Source of the DNA: Burkholderiaceae bacterium
Lineage (GTDB): Bacteria > Pseudomonadota > Gammaproteobacteria > Burkholderiales > Burkholderiaceae_A
Assembly: GCA_004214155.1 (NCBI GenBank)
Contig: SGYQ01000001.1
Coordinates: 152,540 to 216,539 of the forward strand
Length of the DNA: 64,000 nt
Direction: 5' to 3'
Both the position numbers and the translations under genes were made by a program. The first letter of the stretch is position 1; each line of letters starts with the position of its first letter. The notes beneath the pieces are model-generated. The model had not been told where the DNA came from, searched no databases, and saw nothing but the letters and a program-made list of their open reading frames with translations. Below are positions 57,834 to 64,000 of this stretch, in pieces.

Positions 57834-58924
57834 TTTAGGATCTGCAATATACTTGTGTTGATTTCTCCTTCTCTGTAACGGGAAGCAATACGGGTAAGAG
57901 CCATGATTGTTATAGGAAGAACCATTTGACTTATTAACCAATTAACTGACCCTTTGATGATGAGAGCTTGAAAAATACCCAGTAAATGATTAGCAATCAA
58001 GAAGATTAATATAGCGGTAAAAATATGTAGAATTTTTAATTGTTTACCTCCTCCTAGTGATAAAGGGACTGCCAAAAATGGTAGGAATGCACAGAGAAAA
58101 ATAGTTCCTATTCTCATGAAGAGCTCTGCGAGGTCTGGATCTGTCGAACGATTGAATAGTGTCACTGAATCTGTACTTTTTATTCTTTTTTGCAGCGTGT
58201 AGTTTTTTGGAGGATTCTCTAGAGACATGCGATATGTATCAAATACCGTAAATTGATAATCTTTAGTTTGGTCGGCCTGTTTGATATCAAAACGAGAACC
58301 GTTCCTCAAGATTATCCATGGAGTCTCGTTTAGAAAAGAAATTTCCCCATTTCCGCCCAAAATGACGGTTTCTCTGTTTGCACCCGTTTGTATTTTTACA
58401 AATACCAACCCGAGTTTCATTGATTCTTTTTCGGTTCTTTCAAAAAAAATAATTCTATTACCTTTGGAGAATTCTGAAAATCTTCCCGCAGAATATTGCT
58501 TGAGACTACTGTTATTCTCTGCTTGTAAACGCAGTTTGTCAGCCTGGTGTCGAGCCCAGGGGGTTGCAACTAGGGTTGTAACTGCCGTAAATAAGACTAG
58601 GGGAAGGACAAATTTTATGATCGTAGGCGTAAAATCAAATAAGCGCATGCCAGACGTTCTGAGAATAACAAGCTCATTATCACTTTGAAGTCTAGTAAAA
58701 GTAATAAACACAGCCAAGAACGCCGTAAGGGCAATAATTGTTCCGATAGAGCTAAAGGTTGAGAAGAGAATTAATGGAAGAACGATATCCGGGGCCGTCT
58801 CTCCGCTTGCGGCATTGCCTAATGTTCGCACAAGAGCCATTGTCAGGACTACTGTGAATAGGGAGCAGAAAATTACCCCTCCCTGGAACCTTAATTCTTT
58901 TAATATCGATCTTTTAGTGATCAC
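57830..58924 (-). CDS. lptF: LPS export permease LptF
   Basis: LptF is the partner permease of LptG. The protein of 364 residues has the N-terminal ITKRSILKELRFQGGVIF and RTSGMRLFDFTPTIIKFVLP segment that contacts LptB, a periplasmic domain and three C-terminal helices. The start is GTG at 58924, which gives the family N-terminus. It is divergent from pepA, the classical pepA/lptFG arrangement of proteobacteria. Confidence 0.93.
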   Translation of the reverse strand: MITKRSILKELRFQGGVIFCSLFTVVLTMALVRTLGNAASGETAPDIVLPLILFSTFSSIGTIIALTAFLAVFITFTRLQSDNELVILRTSGMRLFDFTPTIIKFVLPLVLFTAVTTLVATPWARHQADKLRLQAENNSSLKQYSAGRFSEFSKGNRIIFFERTEKESMKLGLVFVKIQTGANRETVILGGNGEISFLNETPWIILRNGSRFDIKQADQTKDYQFTVFDTYRMSLENPPKNYTLQKRIKSTDSVTLFNRSTDPDLAELFMRIGTIFLCAFLPFLAVPLSLGGGKQLKILHIFTAILIFLIANHLLGIFQALIIKGSVNWLISQMVLPITIMALTRIASRYREGEINTSILQILK

Positions 58925-58963
58925 AGGATATATAATTATAATTTTATATAAAGGTATTGTGTC
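58925..58963. promoter_or_regulatory. short divergent promoter region lptF / pepA
   Basis: The 39-base gap is extremely AT-rich and contains TATAAT at 58931-58936 and further TATA-like sequence on both strands. No good -35 hexamer stands at the right distance in either direction, so only a -10 role is suggested. Confidence 0.35.
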
Positions 58964-60574
58964 ATGATAAAGGCGTTGGATACAATTGAAACAGAGAGAA
59001 TGAGTTTAAAAATTACCGAAATACAAAAGACGATAGCAGAGAAAGTGAAAATCTCAACTTTCAATCAACCTATTGAAAAAATACCATCTGTTGATTGTCT
59101 TTGGATACCTATATTTGCAGAAAAAGGCGCTGCTCGGATGACAGGTATAGCCGCTTCTATAGATAAATTATGTGGGAAACTAATTGAACGAGTTTTGAAA
59201 TCGGGAGATTTTAAGGGAAAGTTAGGCGAAACATTGGTTTTGAGAGATATTGTCGGAGTTGCCTCAAAAAAGATTTTGCTAGTCGGGTTAGGCCAGGAGT
59301 CCAATTTGGATGGAAAGGCTTTCGCCCGTGCAATTTGTGCAGCTATAAGGACAACTGCCGATTCTCCAACAATAAAGAAAGCGTTGTCATTTTTAGCTCA
59401 GGTAAAAGTAAAGGAAAGAGACAGTGAATGGCTAATAAAATTGCATGTAAGTGAGAGTTTGCGAGTGCTATATAAGTTTGAAAGATTCAAGACTGAACAA
59501 AAGGATGTTGAGGAAGATGACAGGAAAAAATTAAAACCAGATAATATTTCTTTAAAATCATTGCAGATTTCGGCGCCAGGCAATATGTCAACAGCAAAAT
59601 CGTCGGGGGCCATCAGAGATGCTGTTTGTCTTGCAAATGGGGTTGAATTAACCAGAGATCTAGGAAATTTGCCACCTAATATTTGTACCCCTGGGTATAT
59701 TCGGGATGCAGCTCGCCGTCTTACAAAAAGCACGAATTTGAAATGTGAGATTTTTGATAAAAAGAAATTAGAGAAACTTGGTATGGGGTCTTTTCTCGCT
59801 GTAGCTCAGGGCTCTGTTCAGCCACCTTATATGGTTGTTCTTACCCACAATGGTGGTAAAGCAAAAGAGGCGCCCATAGTTTTGGTAGGTAAAGGAATTA
59901 CATTTGATTCAGGAGGAATATCTATTAAACCTTCCGCTGCAATGGATGAAATGAAATACGATATGTGCGGCGCGGCAACAGTCTTAGGTCTTATGAAGAC
60001 TGTAGCTGAGAGTGGAATTAAAAAAAATATTATAGGTGTTGTCGTTACCTGTGAAAATATGCCGAGCGGAACTGCGACTCGTCCGGGTGATATTGTTACT
60101 TCGAAATCAGGGCGAACAATTGAAATACTAAATACGGACGCGGAGGGAAGACTAATTCTTTGTGATGCTCTTACTTATGTAGAGCGTTTCAAGCCAAAGG
60201 CAGTGATCGATATTGCAACTTTGACAGGAGCTTGTGTAATTGCTTTAGGTGGTGTCAATACAGGTCTTTTTTCTGCTGACGATAAACTTGCGGACGCTCT
60301 CACTGAGGCTGGGAAAAATTCTTTAGATCCTGCCTGGCGCCTACCATTGGAGGAGGAATACCAGGAATTTATTAATTCTCCGTTTGCTGATGTTGCAAAT
60401 GTTGGGGGTCGGGAGGCTGGTAGTGTGACTGCTGCTTGTTTTTTGTGGAGATTTGCGAAGAGTTATCCATGGGCACACTTAGATATTGCTGGGACTGCCT
60501 GGTTAAGTGGCAGTAAGAAAAATGCGACTGGCCGACCTGTTCCACTGTTGTGGGAATTTGTTTCAGAATATTAA
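58964..60574 (+). CDS. pepA: leucyl aminopeptidase (cytosol aminopeptidase PepA)
   Basis: PepA is a two-metal M17 aminopeptidase that can also bind DNA in E. coli (carAB and cer site control). The C-terminal catalytic domain has GKGITFDSGGISIKP, YDMCGAATVLG and the signature NTDAEGRLIL at about residue 391. 536 residues is somewhat longer than usual because of the N-terminus. ATG 59000 (MSLKITEI) may be the true start. holC follows 2 bases after the stop. Confidence 0.95.
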   Translation: MIKALDTIETERMSLKITEIQKTIAEKVKISTFNQPIEKIPSVDCLWIPIFAEKGAARMTGIAASIDKLCGKLIERVLKSGDFKGKLGETLVLRDIVGVASKKILLVGLGQESNLDGKAFARAICAAIRTTADSPTIKKALSFLAQVKVKERDSEWLIKLHVSESLRVLYKFERFKTEQKDVEEDDRKKLKPDNISLKSLQISAPGNMSTAKSSGAIRDAVCLANGVELTRDLGNLPPNICTPGYIRDAARRLTKSTNLKCEIFDKKKLEKLGMGSFLAVAQGSVQPPYMVVLTHNGGKAKEAPIVLVGKGITFDSGGISIKPSAAMDEMKYDMCGAATVLGLMKTVAESGIKKNIIGVVVTCENMPSGTATRPGDIVTSKSGRTIEILNTDAEGRLILCDALTYVERFKPKAVIDIATLTGACVIALGGVNTGLFSADDKLADALTEAGKNSLDPAWRLPLEEEYQEFINSPFADVANVGGREAGSVTAACFLWRFAKSYPWAHLDIAGTAWLSGSKKNATGRPVPLLWEFVSEY

Positions 60575-60576
60575 AA

Positions 60577-61020
60577 TTGACCAGAATCGATTTTTATTAT
60601 GACGTTAAAGACATACTTTCGTTTGCGAGTCGAATGGCTCGAAAGCTATATTACGAGAAGGTTATTTCAGCCAAACAACCACTGGTCATTCGTTGTAAGG
60701 ATCAGTCACACTGTGAAGAGGTAAGTTATTCAATTCAAAATTTTTCAAAGAAAGATTTTTTACCTTGTGTTCAGTTCTCTGACAAGAGCGCAGATTTATT
60801 TCCTATAATTTTGTCGACAGTTTCGGAGATACCATTATGGGCAGATGACATAATTGTTTTGCTAAATTTGGATACAAAAATCGAAATGACTTTTAGCTCC
60901 TACTGTAGGGTAATAGAGATCGTTGATCAAACCGAACTTAATCGACAAAAAGGACGAGAAAGGTATAAATATTATAAGGAACGAGGCTATGAAATTTTTG
61001 GCCATAGAGTTGACAAATGA
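60577..61020 (+). CDS. holC: DNA polymerase III chi subunit
   Basis: HolC binds SSB and links it to the clamp loader through HolD. The family start is TRIDFYYDV, so TTG 60577, 2 bases after the pepA stop, is preferred over an upstream TTG at 60550 that lies within pepA. The 147-residue product has ARKLYYEKVISAKQPLVIRC, PLWADDIIVLLNLD and the basic C-terminal GRERYKYYKERGYEI typical of chi. pepA-holC-valS is the conserved order. It overlaps valS by ATGA. Confidence 0.9.
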   Translation: MTRIDFYYDVKDILSFASRMARKLYYEKVISAKQPLVIRCKDQSHCEEVSYSIQNFSKKDFLPCVQFSDKSADLFPIILSTVSEIPLWADDIIVLLNLDTKIEMTFSSYCRVIEIVDQTELNRQKGRERYKYYKERGYEIFGHRVDK

Positions 61021-63995
61021 ATAGTGCAAATTCAAAAGTTTATGACCCTTCTGACATTGAAAAAAGATGGATTCATGAATGGGAGTCTAGGTCGTTATAC
61101 TCTATGTCGAAGGGTAATAACACTGACGAAAAAACTTTTAGTATTCAACTTCCTCCTCCTAATGTCACAGGTACGCTTCATATGGGTCACGCATTCAACC
61201 AGACTCTTATGGACATTCTAGTGAGGTGGAATAGAATGCTCGGAAAAAAAACTATTTGGATTCCTGGAACTGACCATGCTGGCATTGCAACGCAGTTGGT
61301 TGTTGAGCGAAATTTAGAATCCAAAGGCGTTACAAAAGAGGAATTAGGTAGAGATCAATTTATTCAAAAAGTTTGGGAATGGAAAAAAGTATCAGGCGAT
61401 ACCATTACGAATCAGATGAGACGTTTAGGCTCTAGTTGTGATTGGGATGCTGAATATTTTACGATGGATACCATCCGCTCTAAAGTGGTTCAGAAAGCAT
61501 TTGTAACGTTATTTAACCAGGGCCTGATTTATCGGGGCACTAGGTTAGTAAATTGGGATCCCGTTCTCATGACTGCCATATCAGACTTAGAAGTTGTTAC
61601 GGAAGATACGGATGGATTCATTTGGACAATAAAATATCCTTTACTGGGTGAAGAAAACTCTTCAAGACCCATTGTTACGGAAAGCTTGAGTGTGGCTACC
61701 ACTCGCCCAGAAACCATCTTTGGTGACGTGGCAGTTGCTGTTAACCCTGATGATGAACGATATAAAGAATTAGTGGGGAGACAGGTGAGAGTACCGATAA
61801 TTAACCGCACTGTGCCTATTGTTGCTGATGATTCCGTTGATATGGATTTTGGCACTGGTTGTGTAAAAATTACTCCTGCGCATGACTTTAATGATTATGA
61901 AGTGGGTAGGAGACACTCACTAGGGTGTATTAACATATTAACTAAAGATGGAAAAATTAACGACAACGCTCCTGCTAGATTTATAGGATCTGATCGATTT
62001 ATTGCTAGAGAAAGAATATTGAAAGAGTTACGCGATGAAGGTTATTTAATCTCTCACAAAAAGCATAGATTGGCTCTTAAGAAGGGAGATAGGAGTGGAA
62101 CTGTTATAGAACCTATGTTAACCAAACAGTGGTTTATTAATGTGAATAAAAAAGCACCCAATGATACACCGAGTGCGGGAAAGTCTTTTGCTGAGCAAGG
62201 GCTAGAAGCTCTTTCAAATGGGAATATCCAGTTTGTTCCAGACACCTGGAAAAATACTTACCGGAGTTGGTTTGCTGAGTTACAGGATTGGTGTATATCA
62301 AGACAGCTTTGGTGGGGACATCAAATTCCTGCATGGTACAAACTAGATTCAAAAGGTAATGTCATTGAAGAAGAAAAAGTGTATGTTGCACCATCTAAGA
62401 TAGCGGCTGAGAAATTGGCTGAAGAAGACGGTTGGCATGGTGAGTTACTTCAAGAAACTGACGTTTTAGACACATGGTTTTCGTCTGCACTTGTACCATT
62501 TTCTACGTTGATGGATGACGATTTCTTCTGGAATGAAAATAGCGGTATTCCAAAATTGAATAAAAATCTTGAGTGTTTTTTGCCCTCTTCTGTTCTAGTT
62601 ACCGGATTTGATATTATTTTTTTCTGGGTAGCACGTATGGTGATGATGACAAGTCACTTTACAGGAAATGTGCCTTTTAGAGACGTATATATTCATGCCT
62701 TAGTCAGAGATTCTGAAGGTAACAAAATGAGCAAAAGCAAAGGAAACACGCTCGACCCTTTAGATATAATCGACGGAATTTCATTGGATGACCTGCTGGT
62801 AAAAAGGTGCAAGGGTCTTCTTACTGAAAAAGATTCAAGTCGTGTGCGTGAAAGGACAAAAAAAGAATTTCCAAATGGCATTAATGCTCATGGTGTGGAT
62901 GCCCTTCGATTTACTTTTGCAAGTATGGCAAGTCCAGGGAGAAACATTAATTTCGACCTATCTAGATGTGAGGGGTATAGGAATTTTTGCAACAAACTGT
63001 GGAATGCCTATCGTTATATTCTGATGCAATGTGAGGGAAGGGATAATGGTATAGGTTTATGTGGAGGCGATTGTGGGATTGACGGAAACTTATTTTTTTC
63101 GCGTTTTGATCGATGGATAGTATCGAAGCAAAACCTAGTTTTTCAAAAGATTGCAAATAGTCTAGATAATTATCGGTTTGATTTAGCGTCTAAAGAACTT
63201 TATGAGTTTATCTGGAATGATTTTTGTGACTGGTATCTTGAAATATGCAAGACACAGTTAAACGTAAATAGAGATAATTTTAATAGAGCTACACGAAGAT
63301 CCATGCTGAGAGTTTTTGAATCTTCCTTAAGGCTGCTTCACCCTTTTTTACCTTTTCTCACTGAGGAAATTTGGCAGTCGGTAGCAAAGCTTGCAGGAAG
63401 ATCTACAAGACTTAACAGCAATGAAGATGACTCAATCATGTCTCAAAATTTTCCTGTGCGTGATAAAAAGAAAATTGATGAGATGTCCTTAATCTACATG
63501 AACAATTTTCAAAATATAGTAGTTTCGATTCGAACATTAAGATCCGAAATGCAACTTTCACCTAGTGAAAGACCTGAGGCAATATTTGTTATTAAGAAAA
63601 GTGTCCCGCTAATCAATTATTCTGGGGAAGATGAAGAGACGAAAGTCTTTTCAGAAAAATTGGGTTTTGATTGTATTCAACATTTAGCTAAACTCAGTGT
63701 GATTAGTGTTGTAGAAAACATTCCTCTAGACATGAATCATGTACCACTCCAGGTGATTGGTGATTTAAAAATTTTACTCAAAGTTAAGGTCGATAAAAAT
63801 CTTGAAGTTAGAAGATTGCAAAAGGAAATAGATAGACTTAACTTAGAGCTTATAAAAGTTGAAGAAAAGTTATCAAACAAATCATTTGTTGAGAAAGCCC
63901 CGGAAAAAATTGTCAACTCACAGAAAGAAAAACGTATAGAATATACAATGAAAATCTCTGAGCTTAACGAAAGATTGGGTAGCATTAATTTATAA
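61017..63995 (+). CDS. valS: valyl-tRNA synthetase
   Basis: ValS charges tRNA-Val and hydrolyses mis-charged Thr-tRNA. The HIGH motif is PPPNVTGTLHMGHAF and the KMSKS loop is GNKMSKSKGNTLDP. The editing domain (CP1) contains VATTRPETIFGDVAVAV and the C-terminus ends in the ValS coiled-coil arm (about 925-990). 992 residues, complete, ending 5 bases before the window edge. The N-terminus overlaps holC by 4 bases. Confidence 0.97.
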   Translation: MNSANSKVYDPSDIEKRWIHEWESRSLYSMSKGNNTDEKTFSIQLPPPNVTGTLHMGHAFNQTLMDILVRWNRMLGKKTIWIPGTDHAGIATQLVVERNLESKGVTKEELGRDQFIQKVWEWKKVSGDTITNQMRRLGSSCDWDAEYFTMDTIRSKVVQKAFVTLFNQGLIYRGTRLVNWDPVLMTAISDLEVVTEDTDGFIWTIKYPLLGEENSSRPIVTESLSVATTRPETIFGDVAVAVNPDDERYKELVGRQVRVPIINRTVPIVADDSVDMDFGTGCVKITPAHDFNDYEVGRRHSLGCINILTKDGKINDNAPARFIGSDRFIARERILKELRDEGYLISHKKHRLALKKGDRSGTVIEPMLTKQWFINVNKKAPNDTPSAGKSFAEQGLEALSNGNIQFVPDTWKNTYRSWFAELQDWCISRQLWWGHQIPAWYKLDSKGNVIEEEKVYVAPSKIAAEKLAEEDGWHGELLQETDVLDTWFSSALVPFSTLMDDDFFWNENSGIPKLNKNLECFLPSSVLVTGFDIIFFWVARMVMMTSHFTGNVPFRDVYIHALVRDSEGNKMSKSKGNTLDPLDIIDGISLDDLLVKRCKGLLTEKDSSRVRERTKKEFPNGINAHGVDALRFTFASMASPGRNINFDLSRCEGYRNFCNKLWNAYRYILMQCEGRDNGIGLCGGDCGIDGNLFFSRFDRWIVSKQNLVFQKIANSLDNYRFDLASKELYEFIWNDFCDWYLEICKTQLNVNRDNFNRATRRSMLRVFESSLRLLHPFLPFLTEEIWQSVAKLAGRSTRLNSNEDDSIMSQNFPVRDKKKIDEMSLIYMNNFQNIVVSIRTLRSEMQLSPSERPEAIFVIKKSVPLINYSGEDEETKVFSEKLGFDCIQHLAKLSVISVVENIPLDMNHVPLQVIGDLKILLKVKVDKNLEVRRLQKEIDRLNLELIKVEEKLSNKSFVEKAPEKIVNSQKEKRIEYTMKISELNERLGSINL

Positions 63996-64000
63996 ACAAA

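Overview
The window is a dense bacterial chromosome segment with essentially no intergenic stretch over 200 bases. Gene content and order point to a low-GC, streamlined betaproteobacterium close to Burkholderiales, probably aquatic. The supporting evidence is the blocks carB-greA-rlmE-ftsH-folP-glmM-pst, leuCDB-asd-truA-trpFBA-accD-folC-dedD-cvpA-purF and pyrG-kdsA-eno-ftsB. Also typical are the long-form TrpS, an APH-type homoserine kinase, a BPSS1780-like membrane protein and the lexA-imuA-imuB-dnaE2 cassette. The organism itself is inferred from gene content, not from a marker-gene comparison.

Layout. 1-5.6 kb: the end of carB, transcription and rRNA maintenance (greA, rlmE), the FtsH protease, folate (folP) and cell-wall precursor synthesis (glmM). 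5.6-13.7 kb: a small secreted cysteine protein divergent from a Pho-box-driven pstSCAB phosphate transporter, three tRNAs (Pro, Arg, His), a YkgJ-like protein, an apparently frameshifted rpiA, phoU, and a minus-strand pair (yggX and a YkuK-type RNase H-like protein). 13.8-16.9 kb: a MacAB-like export system with separate ATPase and permease genes. 16.9-33.1 kb: a long, tightly packed plus-strand run covering glutamyl-tRNA synthetase, chorismate synthase, an MFS transporter, leucine, aspartate-family and tryptophan synthesis, acetyl-CoA carboxylase beta, folate polyglutamylation, a SPOR protein, CvpA and PurF. 33.1-39.1 kb: the minus-strand SOS mutagenesis operon lexA-imuA-imuB-dnaE2 behind a near-consensus LexA box, visibly more AT-rich than its surroundings. 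39.1-52.8 kb: ETF-ubiquinone oxidoreductase, then pyrG-kdsA-eno-ftsB, hslO, a PHP phosphoesterase, trpS, dapA, bamC, a metallo-beta-lactamase-fold protein, a membrane protein and homoserine kinase. 52.8-64 kb: alaS, a TusA-like protein, a ferredoxin-reductase-like protein, the LPS exporter subunits lptG/lptF, pepA, holC and valS.

The genes are mostly housekeeping. The most unusual points are: (1) rpiA, whose 5' end is out of frame at an 11-A run; (2) pstC, whose conserved N-terminus can only be reached from a non-canonical start, apparently AUA behind a good ribosome binding site; (3) an ImuB that lacks roughly 55 residues of the N-terminal palm/fingers region; (4) a Pst transporter of the type best known from Alphaproteobacteria sitting at the betaproteobacterial glmM site; (5) two perfect hairpins, one on each side of ftsH; (6) a small secreted cysteine protein sharing its upstream region with the Pho box. 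I saw no CRISPR array, insertion sequence, prophage or rRNA operon.
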